Shown piece after piece: positions 25,235 to 33,488 of a stretch of DNA of 42,212 bases; the first letter of the stretch is position 1; the number at the start of each line of letters is the position of its first letter. The position numbers and the translations under genes are program-made. Where the stretch lies: positions 1-42,212 of the forward strand of contig NHDS01000006.1 of the NCBI GenBank assembly GCA_002167215.1, read 5' to 3'. The stretch comes from Pelagibacteraceae bacterium TMED65. GTDB lineage: Bacteria; Pseudomonadota; Alphaproteobacteria; TMED127. The notes below the pieces were generated by a model. It worked only from the letters and a program-made list of their open reading frames with translations, searched no databases and was not told the origin of the DNA.

Positions 25235-26170
25235 TTAATCGTTGATGCGGATCCCGACGTAATGCCAATCTAAATGGAGATTTCCATTTAGCTGAATTCC
25301 ATGAAAAGTTTTTGTTGATGGCACCCCAGAAAACTCATCTAAAATTGAATTATCGAAACTACCAAAGTCGTTATCCCTGCTAATAAATTCCACCTTGGCC
25401 CCAACACTCTCAACAAGTTCAGTTATGTAAGTAGGATGATAAAGCATGTAAATACAGTGATCTTCTGTATCGCTACTCAAGCTCAAAGGGCCTAAATCAC
25501 TATATGATTGATTGTTCAAAAATATTTTTACTGCATAATTTACTTGCCCAATCGGCGTTCTCCAAACAACCCATTTTTTACTTACCCTTATCACTTCTGA
25601 CAAAGCTTTTCTTAAATCAGGGAAAAAATGGAACAAGTTCACTATTGCGATATCAAATGCGTTATTTCGGAAAGGTAAATCTAAAACATCAGCGTGGACA
25701 AATTTAGTTTTTTCGTTGATTCCAAAGATTTCTTGCCCCCAAATCAGATACTCTTCGGTGATGTCAACACCTGTATAATCAACGTTTTGATCCAAATGCT
25801 TTTTGAAAGAGAACAAAAAATGCCCAGTTGCACAACCTAAATCGAGAATTTTATCATTTTGACTATATAGACGTTTATTTTTAAGAAGATTTGCATAACT
25901 TTTAGAAGCATCTTTTTCAGGCAGCTCACCTTTTGCTCTTTTATAATAGCTATCACCCATCATTTTTGTAGAGTCCAGATCCCATGGGTTCCAGTCCTGA
26001 TTTTGGGGGCCCGAATTGGTCATGCTTGGTATCGACTCATGCACGGAATAAGCGGTGTCACAAGACGGACATTTCAAGTGACCACTATCGAAAATAAATA
26101 ACAATTTGGTCGGTTGCCTGCATTTAACACAGCGCAAACAAGACAATAACGACTCTGGAAAATAAGACAT
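25235..26170 (-). CDS. Methyltransferase with N-terminal zinc-ribbon (Trm112-like) segment
   Basis: The 311-residue protein starts with a small zinc-ribbon-like part: cysteines at 11, 14 and 17, then C34 and C37 in CPSC. A class I methyltransferase domain follows: DKILDLGCATGHFLFSF, then GVDITEEYL and ADVLDLPFRNNAFDIAIV. Such 'Trm112-like ribbon plus methyltransferase' proteins are common in sugar and secondary-metabolite clusters. The target may be a hydroxyl or amine of the nonulosonic acid made by the upstream genes; it could also be a carboxylate. It ends the Leg-type operon, 24 nt after the PtmE-like gene. Its stop faces the sulfotransferase. Confidence 0.8.
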   Translation of the reverse strand: MSYFPESLLSCLRCVKCRQPTKLLFIFDSGHLKCPSCDTAYSVHESIPSMTNSGPQNQDWNPWDLDSTKMMGDSYYKRAKGELPEKDASKSYANLLKNKRLYSQNDKILDLGCATGHFLFSFKKHLDQNVDYTGVDITEEYLIWGQEIFGINEKTKFVHADVLDLPFRNNAFDIAIVNLFHFFPDLRKALSEVIRVSKKWVVWRTPIGQVNYAVKIFLNNQSYSDLGPLSLSSDTEDHCIYMLYHPTYITELVESVGAKVEFISRDNDFGSFDNSILDEFSGVPSTKTFHGIQLNGNLHLDWHYVGIRIND

Positions 26171-26194
26171 TTAAAAACCCATGTTACAAGCTAA

Positions 26195-27244
26195 CTAACA
26201 ATCTTTATTTTCGGCACTAACTAACTCTTCGATGGTGCCCACATCCGACCAGTTTTCATGAAGCGGGAAGATGCTGATTTTTTTTCCTGCCACCGCTTCC
26301 TTATTCAACAAATCAGGCATATCGATTCTTTCATTTGGCCGAACATTTTTGTAAAAGTTTTGGGACAAACTATATATACCAGCCGCCACAAAATTCGAAA
26401 TTATTGGCTTTTCAATTATACAAGAATAAAGGCCATTCATGTCTGATTTAACCACACCATAGGGCACTGAAAAATCATGCGAAGCAACTGCAATCAAAGC
26501 ATCTGATTTCGAGCTATTATGGAAATCAAAAAGAGCATTGGGATCAAAATTCGATATTATGTCGCAGTTGGTGACTAAAAGTTGCCCAGTTAAGTTGGTA
26601 GGTAAAAGCCCTAATGCACCAGCAGTCCCAAGTGGCTTTGACTCACGTAATATAATTGTTTGCTTATCACGCCCGATTTTTTTTAAATAATCCTCAACCT
26701 GATCAGCAAGGAAATGTACTGAAACAAATATCTTGTCGAATTTTACAAGATCAAGTCGTCTAAAAACATGCTCGATTAGCGGAGTTCCTCTAACTTTTAC
26801 GAGAGCTTTAGGTGTATTACTTGTTTTTGCCCCTAAGCGTGTTCCATACCCACCTGCCATGATAAGAGCATTTACGGTAGTTGTGTCTTTGGGTGCGTCT
26901 AGCAAAATCTTCTCAACCAAACCAAGCTCATTCACGATTGGCAAAAATGGAGTTGCGGACAGCACTTTAGAGAGTAAAAGTTTGAGCTCTGGTTCGTCCA
27001 TTGTTGAACTACCTAGTAGCGGATTCGCACACATGAAGTCGCTTACAAGGCCATTTATCGTCTTGCCCCGAATTAAACCTCGCCTGATGTCTCCATCAGT
27101 TAAACTGCCAACAATCTTCGCTTCGTCATTAATTACAATTAAAAACTGTTGTCCAACTTGCTGCGCTGCAAGTTTGTTGATTGCTGTAATTAACGAAGCT
27201 TCTTGGCCTACAGTATTTTTTTTGTCGATACTTTGCACTCTCAT
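26195..27244 (-). CDS. ptmE: CBS-domain nucleotidyltransferase, PtmE-like (GlcN-1-P guanylyltransferase type)
   Basis: The protein has 349 residues. Residues 1-115 are a pair of CBS repeats (FLIVINDEAKIVGSLTDGD, then LPIVNELG). Residues 125-349 are a sugar-phosphate nucleotidyltransferase with LIMAGGYGTRLGAKTSNTPK at 127-146 and TNCDIISNF. This domain order is that of PtmE in Campylobacter, which makes GDP-GlcN for the legionaminic acid route. The GDP-based route would also account for the neighbouring LegG-type hydrolase. GTP versus UTP or dTTP use cannot be read from the sequence. The start ATG lies 18 nt after the formyltransferase stop. Its presence strengthens the Leg assignment for the adjacent set. 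Confidence 0.88.
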   Translation of the reverse strand: MRVQSIDKKNTVGQEASLITAINKLAAQQVGQQFLIVINDEAKIVGSLTDGDIRRGLIRGKTINGLVSDFMCANPLLGSSTMDEPELKLLLSKVLSATPFLPIVNELGLVEKILLDAPKDTTTVNALIMAGGYGTRLGAKTSNTPKALVKVRGTPLIEHVFRRLDLVKFDKIFVSVHFLADQVEDYLKKIGRDKQTIILRESKPLGTAGALGLLPTNLTGQLLVTNCDIISNFDPNALFDFHNSSKSDALIAVASHDFSVPYGVVKSDMNGLYSCIIEKPIISNFVAAGIYSLSQNFYKNVRPNERIDMPDLLNKEAVAGKKISIFPLHENWSDVGTIEELVSAENKDC

Positions 27245-27262
27245 AACAAACGCTCGCTAGCC

Positions 27263-27958
27263 TCACAGCAAATTATATGTTTTACCGTTAATCACTACAT
27301 CAAGCCCATATTTAGGTGGGTAGTGACATGCCCTGAGGCGTTTTTTAATCTCTTCAGCGCTAAGGTTAAGTGAGACAGTGCACAAATCATTCAATTTTTT
27401 GCGGGAAATAGTATTCTCATTCCAAACTTCGATTTGATTTGAAATTAACTTCAACAATCCGTCTTCGCCCAAAAGCAACAAATCTTTGATAAACTTATCG
27501 AGCATTTTTAACATTTCGACGTTTGCTCTGTCTTTCAATTCAGCAACAGTAACATCAGGCTGTATTGGAAACCGCTTAACTGAGATGATGCTGCCACTGT
27601 CAACCTTGGCACTCATTAAATGAAGAGTCACACCATATTCTCTAGCCTGTTCATAAATCGCAAAATTATAACCGCCGACACCAGGGTATTCTGGAGGCGC
27701 AGGGTGAAAATTTACAGCAAGAGCCACAGCATCAAGCTCTGCCTGAGTTAAAACTATCAATGAGCGAAACGATATAGCTATTTTTCTCGCTATTAACTCT
27801 CTAAAATTTTCGGGTCTTTCATTACCTTTTTGATAAAAAACGTCAACGTTCGCTCCCCATATAGAAACAATTTTTTCAGCTGCCAAACGGGAGTATTCAT
27901 CATCCCTGCAGAGTAGAATGATGCCGTAATTCACTAAATCTTTTGCTTTAATTGTCAA
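27263..27958 (-). CDS. Sugar N-formyltransferase (formyl-THF dependent), at the position of LegH
   Basis: The 231-residue protein has the formyltransferase fold. The catalytic triad appears as N83, H85 (AVNFHPAPPEYPG) and D120 in KVDSGSII. The loop GVTLHLMSAKVDSG is typical of WbtJ/FdtF-like sugar formyltransferases that use N10-formyltetrahydrofolate. A C-terminal extension follows (about 150-231). It lies directly between a LegC-type aminotransferase and a PtmE-like gene, where an acyltransferase is expected, so it may N-formylate the amine made by LegC. Another formylated amino sugar cannot be excluded. The start is TTG 27958, with AGAGAA upstream; GTG 27934 is possible but cuts the first strand. 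Confidence 0.85.
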   Translation of the reverse strand: MTIKAKDLVNYGIILLCRDDEYSRLAAEKIVSIWGANVDVFYQKGNERPENFRELIARKIAISFRSLIVLTQAELDAVALAVNFHPAPPEYPGVGGYNFAIYEQAREYGVTLHLMSAKVDSGSIISVKRFPIQPDVTVAELKDRANVEMLKMLDKFIKDLLLLGEDGLLKLISNQIEVWNENTISRKKLNDLCTVSLNLSAEEIKKRLRACHYPPKYGLDVVINGKTYNLL

Positions 27959-27975
27959 AAATAATTCTCTATTTG

Positions 27976-29130
27976 TTATTCAGTGATCAGATTTTCAATC
28001 TTTTCACAAATGTAATTAATTTCATCGATTTCAAGATTGACGGAGCACGGCAAACAAATGCACTTTTGATAAACATCATAGCAAAATTTTAGTTCACCTT
28101 TCAGAAACTTTTTGAATGGCAACATTGTATCGAGTGGCTTCCAGACCGGTCTCGTTTCTATACCAGCATCAGCCAGAAACTGCCCGAGTCTAAGCGCATC
28201 AAATCCTATTTTTTTTGGGTCGACCCTGAACACAACCATCCAGAAAACGCCCCAGGTATCTGGTGCTGAAGTTATCATCGACAGCCCTTCTAACTTACCA
28301 AGTCTAGCATTGTATTCCTTGGCAATTATTTGTTTTCTTTCTAAATGATTAGCTAACACCAAGGACTGCCCATACGCAAAGGCGGCATTTAGATTAGGCA
28401 TCCTAAAATTATGCCCAACAAAATCAATGTCGGCAGGATCATGAATTGATTTGCCCTGTGCAGCCAACTGTCTAACCTTATCCGCTACAGTCGAGTCGTT
28501 TGTGAGGAGCATACCTCCGCCACCACTCGTTATTATTTTATTTCCATTAAAACTTAATGCAAAAAATCTTGAGTTGCTCCCAAGTGGAACATTGTCAAAC
28601 TTGGCACCCAACGCCTCAGTCCCATCCTCAAAAATTTCAAGCCCATACTTTTTAGCTACCCTGGCGATAAGAGCCATGTTGCACACATTTCCATACATGT
28701 GCACTATCATTATAGCTTTTACTGACTTTCCGGTCTCTTTTTCCAACAACCGTCCATCAGCAATGTGGCATCTCTCTGAGATAAATCTCTCAATGGAAGT
28801 GGGAGCTATACATAAGTCACTCGCGTCTATGTCAATAAAACATGGCTCACAACCAGCATGAATAATTGCATTTACTGTTGCTCCAAAAGTTAATGAAGGT
28901 ACAAGAATCACATCCCCTTTGGTTAAATCTGATGCCTCGATCATTAATTGAAGTGCTGCCGTTCCTGAGTTAAGAGCTATTGCATTTTTAGCACCTAAAA
29001 AATTTGCTATTTGATCTTCAAATAATTTCACATGCGGTCCAATAGCAATATGGTTGCTCGAAAGCGCTTCAGAAATACACTTTTTTTCGACATCACCAAT
29101 AACTGGAACCGCAAGAGGAATCTTATTCAT
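27976..29130 (-). CDS. legC: LegC-type PLP aminotransferase (DegT/DnrJ/EryC1 family)
   Basis: The protein has 384 residues. The PLP lysine is K198 in SFNGNKIITSGGGGML, a segment closely matching LegC/PglE-type enzymes. The PLP aspartate is D169 in FEDGTEALG, and ALNSGTAALQLM binds phosphate. It aminates C4 of a 4-keto-6-deoxy nucleotide sugar. In the legionaminic route that is GDP-linked 4-keto-2,6-dideoxy-GlcNAc. No LegB dehydratase is obvious next to it, so PseB or the SDR at 37654 might supply the ketone, or the gene is elsewhere. The ATG at 29130 is preceded by GGGTG. A 60-nt spacer with two inverted repeats separates it from LegG. Confidence 0.88.
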   Translation of the reverse strand: MNKIPLAVPVIGDVEKKCISEALSSNHIAIGPHVKLFEDQIANFLGAKNAIALNSGTAALQLMIEASDLTKGDVILVPSLTFGATVNAIIHAGCEPCFIDIDASDLCIAPTSIERFISERCHIADGRLLEKETGKSVKAIMIVHMYGNVCNMALIARVAKKYGLEIFEDGTEALGAKFDNVPLGSNSRFFALSFNGNKIITSGGGGMLLTNDSTVADKVRQLAAQGKSIHDPADIDFVGHNFRMPNLNAAFAYGQSLVLANHLERKQIIAKEYNARLGKLEGLSMITSAPDTWGVFWMVVFRVDPKKIGFDALRLGQFLADAGIETRPVWKPLDTMLPFKKFLKGELKFCYDVYQKCICLPCSVNLEIDEINYICEKIENLITE

Positions 29131-29141
29131 GCTGGCACACC

Positions 29142-29188
29142 CTTATATTTTGACTGATATAAGAGGCCGGATATCAATAAACGCCTCT
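29142..29188 (-). repeat. Two adjacent inverted repeats in the legG-legC spacer
   Basis: CTTATAT (29142-29148) pairs with ATATAAG (29157-29163), a 7-bp stem with an 8-nt loop. AGAGGC (29162-29167) pairs with GCCTCT (29183-29188), a 6-bp stem with a 15-nt loop. The first stem is next to the LegC ribosome-binding site. No T-run follows on the minus strand, so a terminator is unlikely; an mRNA stabiliser or processing site is possible. Short stems like these also occur by chance. Confidence 0.35.
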
Positions 29189-29190
29189 CT

Positions 29191-30345
29191 TTAAAAATCA
29201 TAGAAGGCTTTTTTAGCGGATAATTTTGATTCATGAGCCGCCAATATTGAATCAACAATTAATTTTGACGCGCCGCCATTGTCATAAGGATTATGTATTT
29301 TTTGAGCTAAATTTATAAACTTTGCAGAAAGTGCTTTCGCAATCCCATTTCTAATTTCCACAATTGAGTTGGGTACATGAATAACATTTTCACCCGAAAC
29401 CCTTCCACGTTGCCGGTCACCAATATTGACAACGGGCAAACCAAAGCTACCTGCCTCAATGATCCCGCTAGAAGAGTTTCCAATCATTACCTTTGCGACA
29501 CTCAGCACACTGTAATAGCCTCTCAGAGAGAGATTATTTACCATGATCCAGTTTTTGTTTTCTTTAACCTTATTTTTTATCAATTGATTTATTCTTCGCC
29601 CTGAGGCATCCGCATTTGAACCGGTAAAGATGATCTGATTACTCAAATTAGAGAGCGCCTCCAAGACATTTAAAATGTTCATTTCATTCGCTTCAACACC
29701 ATATGTTTCCGGGTGATATGTTACGATAATTGGATTTTGAGCAACTTTTATATTGAAACTTTTGTCCAGTTCATCTGGAGACATCATTGACAAATTCGTC
29801 AAATTATCAAGAGCAGGGGCACCACAATAAAAAACATTTTTTGGCTGTTCACCCATCTGAATTATCCTTTCGGCATACTTCTTGGTAGTCGCGAAATGCA
29901 AGCAACTCATCTTCGTAATACTATGTCTAAACGCTTCGTCAATAGCGCCCTCGGTAGTTTCTCCACCATGCACATGAGCTATTCTTAACTCAAAGGGCTG
30001 CGCGGCGATTGCCGCAGCCAGCATTTCAGCCCTGTCGCCAATGAGCAACAAAAAATCCGCATCACAGTTGGAAAAATAGTCAGCAAACGACAACACACCC
30101 AGACCAATCGATTTAGCCACGCCAACGGAGCTATCTGATGATAGCAAATGCTCAAGACGAGCGTTAATATGCCAGCCATCTAAATTTATTTCGTCAACAG
30201 TGTGGCCGAATTCAGGGGCTAAATGCATACCGGAGACAACCAGCTCCAGCTCTGTTCTTGGGTTAGCATCTATTTCTGTAAGGATCGGTTTAATAATTGA
30301 ATAATCAGACCTCGCGACAGTCACAGCAACAATTTTCACCGTCAT
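29191..30345 (-). CDS. legG: Hydrolysing UDP/GDP-sugar 2-epimerase, NeuC/LegG-like
   Basis: This is a 384-residue GT-B-fold epimerase of the NeuC/LegG class. Motifs are ARSDYSIIKPIL, LLIGDRAEMLAAAIA, HVHGGETTEGAIDEAFRHS and GNSSSGIIEAGSFGLPVVNIG, followed by RQRGR. It removes the nucleotide and epimerises C2, giving 2,4-diacetamido-2,4,6-trideoxy-mannose (or ManNAc, if NeuC). The neighbouring PtmE-like, LegC and formyltransferase genes favour the Leg version. The gene ends 60 nt before LegC and begins 6 nt after the synthase stop. The non-hydrolysing WecB/WbpI class is excluded by the motif set. Confidence 0.9.
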   Translation of the reverse strand: MTVKIVAVTVARSDYSIIKPILTEIDANPRTELELVVSGMHLAPEFGHTVDEINLDGWHINARLEHLLSSDSSVGVAKSIGLGVLSFADYFSNCDADFLLLIGDRAEMLAAAIAAQPFELRIAHVHGGETTEGAIDEAFRHSITKMSCLHFATTKKYAERIIQMGEQPKNVFYCGAPALDNLTNLSMMSPDELDKSFNIKVAQNPIIVTYHPETYGVEANEMNILNVLEALSNLSNQIIFTGSNADASGRRINQLIKNKVKENKNWIMVNNLSLRGYYSVLSVAKVMIGNSSSGIIEAGSFGLPVVNIGDRQRGRVSGENVIHVPNSIVEIRNGIAKALSAKFINLAQKIHNPYDNGGASKLIVDSILAAHESKLSAKKAFYDF

Positions 30346-30351
30346 AAATTT

Positions 30352-31392
30352 TTACTCCAAATCACTCAACGCAATCTGACAATCTTTTTTTACTGACCTC
30401 GCCAACCGCCTATTGATAACATGGGGCATCATGTGGGGACCAAGGCCATCCCCTGGACGTTTGATACATATCATATCAGACGAAATTCTATCACCTTTGC
30501 TAAGATTCTTTGCAGCCACTATACTCTTTCTGGCAACCAGTCTGGTATTTTCCTCAATGGGTTGGAGCTTTTTAACTCCATTCCCTAAAGCCAACCTAAC
30601 ATCTTCTATAGCTCTAGTCATCGCACGGAACTCGTCAGGGTTTAGCGAAGCTCTATGGTCGGGACCACACATGTTTTTGTTTATAGTAAAATGTTTTTCA
30701 ATTACACAAGCTCCAAGAGCGACAGCTGCAATCGGCATAACAATTCCCTCTGAGTGATCAGAAAGCCCAACCGGTATATTGAAAGCTGCCGCCATACTTG
30801 TTATTGCACGCAAATTCATTGAGCTTGGTGGCGCTGGATACTGACTGACGCAATGCAAGAGGCATATGTTTACGGCACCAGTAGAGTGAAGAGTTTCCAA
30901 AGCGGTCTCAATTTCTCCAAGGCTAGACATTCCAGTTGAGAGGATCACTGGAATATCGAAGGTTCCAATTTTCTCAAGGTAATGTTTATTGGTTATTTCA
31001 CCAGATGGTATCTTTATTGCACTCACTCCAAGCTGAGCCAAATATTCAGCAGAATTGATATCAAAAGGCGAAGACAAAAAAATTAGGTTTTTACTCTCAG
31101 CGTATTCTTTTAGAGAGGGCAAAACTTCATCAGGCAATACAAGTTTTGAAAGCATGCTTTTCTGACTTTCAACTTTGCCAGTGTTAACTTTTTGATAATC
31201 TGCCTGCGGGGCGGTTTCGCTTACCAGCGAGTCAACATCGAATGTTTGAAATTTTACCGCATCTGCCCCAGAATCTGCAGCAGCAGCAATCAACTCATGC
31301 GCTAAATTTGTGTTACCATTATGGTTAACACCAATTTCAGCAATAATAAGTGGATCGCTCCCTTGCCGTATATTGATATCTGAAATTTTCAT
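30352..31392 (-). CDS. legI: N,N'-diacetyllegionaminate synthase / NeuB-family synthase
   Basis: This 346-residue NeuB-family protein has the barrel with LIIAEIGVNHNGNTNLAHEL, AVKFQTFD, IPSGEITNKHYL, LLHCVSQYPAPP and EKHFTINKNMCGPDHRASL. The SAF domain follows (RLVARKSIVAAKNLSKGD). All the usual PEP and metal-binding positions are present. It condenses PEP with the sugar from LegG. It is distinct from the second NeuB-family gene at 15199, so the cluster should make two nonulosonic acids. A longer frame starting at 31440 (TTG) adds 16 residues that do not resemble the family; ATG 31392 was chosen. N-acetylneuraminate synthase is the main alternative. Confidence 0.9.
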   Translation of the reverse strand: MKISDINIRQGSDPLIIAEIGVNHNGNTNLAHELIAAAADSGADAVKFQTFDVDSLVSETAPQADYQKVNTGKVESQKSMLSKLVLPDEVLPSLKEYAESKNLIFLSSPFDINSAEYLAQLGVSAIKIPSGEITNKHYLEKIGTFDIPVILSTGMSSLGEIETALETLHSTGAVNICLLHCVSQYPAPPSSMNLRAITSMAAAFNIPVGLSDHSEGIVMPIAAVALGACVIEKHFTINKNMCGPDHRASLNPDEFRAMTRAIEDVRLALGNGVKKLQPIEENTRLVARKSIVAAKNLSKGDRISSDMICIKRPGDGLGPHMMPHVINRRLARSVKKDCQIALSDLE

Positions 31393-31481
31393 TTTTTTGC
31401 CACTTGATTTTCCAAGAAATTTGCCCAACCAAAAAAACAACTCAAATCATTTTGCAAACTTTTGAAACAACAGATTTATGC

Positions 31482-32792
31482 CTAGAATTGAACTGCTAAA
31501 TTTTGACGGTCGCTCACATTATCTATCTCTATTACATGCAAGCTCTGGTTTCCAGCTTCATCGTTAGTGGCAATTCCAATGGCCTCAACATCTGAAGGCA
31601 AAACACGATCAATATGAAAGGTGTAGCAGAAATCATTTAGAGAATTCCAAAAATCCATACTGTCATGAACGATTTGCCTCGATCTTGTTCGAATTACAAA
31701 GAATGGCTGGGGACCAAATAGCTTTCCTTTCTCAACAGCCACAGTAACTTTAGATGGCAAACCTTTCTCATCAAAATATATGGTGCAACCTAGTCTGATT
31801 TTTGGGAGTCCTTTAGGTGGGTGCACTGCGTTAAACGCATCAACAGCGTTATCAAAACGAAACGGCACATCCGGGAACTTTTTTTTCACATTATTCAGGA
31901 TGTAGAAAAAATATTCAATTTCGAGGGTTAAATCACGCCAATCATGGCTTTCCAAACCAACAAGGGTTGGAGTTCCCTTTGAAGCTCTCTCAAATGCAAT
32001 AATCAACCTCTCTTCAGTAAGAGGCGCAAACCTATTCAAGAGACTAGCACTCTGCGCGATTTTTCTACGACAATTCCCCTCAATTTGCACGCAGTCATGG
32101 TGTGGGTGATAGGTTCTCCAGTCAGACGGCGCAAACCTCCAGTCACTCACTCTTCCATCTTTGAAGTCTTCGTTACCAACCAATAGTGCGTTATCACAGC
32201 CTGCATTCGCATAATCAAATGGTATCCATTGCTCCAGAAACCAGTGCACATCCTGTCTTTCGTCTTGACACCCCGGGCGATTGACACGCGGGAACCAGTT
32301 CCGGTCAAATAATCGCCTACCAAGTATCGTATAGAGCTCTGGGCTATTATTGTATGTCACAGCACACCGATGCCCCTCCCCATATCTGTGATTTGGATGA
32401 AAATGCCAATGGATCTTGTCGCCAAATTGTTGCCTGGCCACCAAGTCTGAATAAAAGTCAAAGATGGCATGCAACCCCATTGCACGGTTCCGCGGATTGT
32501 CTAGAAATCCGATATGATCCATACAAAACCAGTTGCAAACCCAAGGATTCCCAAAGCTATCGCTATGCCTAGCACGAAAATTTTTATTAATACCCCTAGT
32601 GAGCATATCATTTATTTCTGCCCAGGAACCAAGAAGCGTGGAACGGTGCTTTTCCAGCGCACTGTTATAATCAAAATTTTTGAAATCAGTTCTATTAATT
32701 GGATAAGTACTCGGAAGTTTTATATCTGACGGAACCTCTAGACTGAGCGGACCTTCGGTGTCTATATTGTGAGAAAAATAAACTACTGACAT
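31482..32792 (-). CDS. Uncharacterised polysaccharide-deacetylase-like (NodB-fold) protein
   Basis: The 436-residue protein is not a family I can name with certainty. Its start YFSHNIDTEGPL (D11, E13) resembles the metal-binding start of NodB/CE4 deacetylases of the 'IDTEG' kind. IHWHFHPNHRY supplies histidines at 128, 130, 132 and 135, and GLESHDWRDLTLE (H283, D284) sits where a late active-site motif would be. A C-terminal beta-rich part (about 325-436) is of unknown type. No signal peptide is seen, so a cytoplasmic role is likely. It lies between the Leg synthase and HisH and may deacetylate or rearrange an amino-sugar intermediate before amidination. That is inference. Confidence 0.65.
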   Translation of the reverse strand: MSVVYFSHNIDTEGPLSLEVPSDIKLPSTYPINRTDFKNFDYNSALEKHRSTLLGSWAEINDMLTRGINKNFRARHSDSFGNPWVCNWFCMDHIGFLDNPRNRAMGLHAIFDFYSDLVARQQFGDKIHWHFHPNHRYGEGHRCAVTYNNSPELYTILGRRLFDRNWFPRVNRPGCQDERQDVHWFLEQWIPFDYANAGCDNALLVGNEDFKDGRVSDWRFAPSDWRTYHPHHDCVQIEGNCRRKIAQSASLLNRFAPLTEERLIIAFERASKGTPTLVGLESHDWRDLTLEIEYFFYILNNVKKKFPDVPFRFDNAVDAFNAVHPPKGLPKIRLGCTIYFDEKGLPSKVTVAVEKGKLFGPQPFFVIRTRSRQIVHDSMDFWNSLNDFCYTFHIDRVLPSDVEAIGIATNDEAGNQSLHVIEIDNVSDRQNLAVQF

Positions 32793-32833
32793 GATGCTAT
32801 CGGCTTACGGTTGTTATCAAAGCTATTGCATGG

Positions 32834-33487
32834 TTAACCAGACAGTGCAGTGAGACACTTATCAAAAACATGTAAACCATATTCTCCGCTTTTCTCTGGG
32901 TGAAATTGCAGGCCAATTACATTTTCTTTTTGAACAGCCGCGACAATCTTATATCCGCCAAATTCTATAAATGCGCGCGCGATTGACATGTCAGCCGGCA
33001 GAACATGAAACGAGTGAGACATATATATATAAGGCACTTTATCACCGGCTTGCGAAAAAATTTTGCAGTTCAAGTCCTCGTTACAATTGTGGAGCTGCCT
33101 CCATCCAATATTTGGTCTCGATATAACCGCACCATTTAAGTCTTGATGTGGCAGCTCGTTAACTGCACCATCCAAAATGCCAAGGCCGTCATAATGGCCA
33201 AACTCCAGACTGTTATCAAATAGAATTTGCATCCCCACACATATACCCAAAACACTGCCGCCATGTTTAACTGTTTGCTGAATTGTTTTAACAAACCCTG
33301 TTTTATTCAAATTATCCATTGCGTGTGGAAAAGCAGCAACACCGGGAATTAGGATGATATCATCCGAACCGATTTCAGAGGGACATGTTACAATCTGGGC
33401 TTGTGCACCGCAAAAACTAGCAGCACGGCTCACGCTTAACAAGTTGCCGGAGCCATAGTCAATTATCGATACGGGGCGTTTAGACAT
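32834..33487 (-). CDS. hisH: HisH-type glutamine amidotransferase subunit of sugar amidination
   Basis: The 217-residue class I glutaminase has its catalytic cysteine at C83 (VLGICVGMQILF) and the His/Glu pair at H196/E198 (LQFHPEKSG). It starts IIDYGSGNLLSV. With HisF it channels ammonia from glutamine. Because WbpG-type and HisF genes are the immediate neighbours and no other histidine gene is present, it should serve the amidotransferase rather than histidine synthesis, as in the HisH2/HisF2/WbpG set of Pseudomonas O-antigen. The start ATG at 33487 is 1 nt after the HisF stop; a longer frame to 33568 lies within HisF. The long loop around CNEDLNCKIF is typical of the sugar type. Confidence 0.9.
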   Translation of the reverse strand: MSKRPVSIIDYGSGNLLSVSRAASFCGAQAQIVTCPSEIGSDDIILIPGVAAFPHAMDNLNKTGFVKTIQQTVKHGGSVLGICVGMQILFDNSLEFGHYDGLGILDGAVNELPHQDLNGAVISRPNIGWRQLHNCNEDLNCKIFSQAGDKVPYIYMSHSFHVLPADMSIARAFIEFGGYKIVAAVQKENVIGLQFHPEKSGEYGLHVFDKCLTALSG

Positions 33488-33488
33488 G

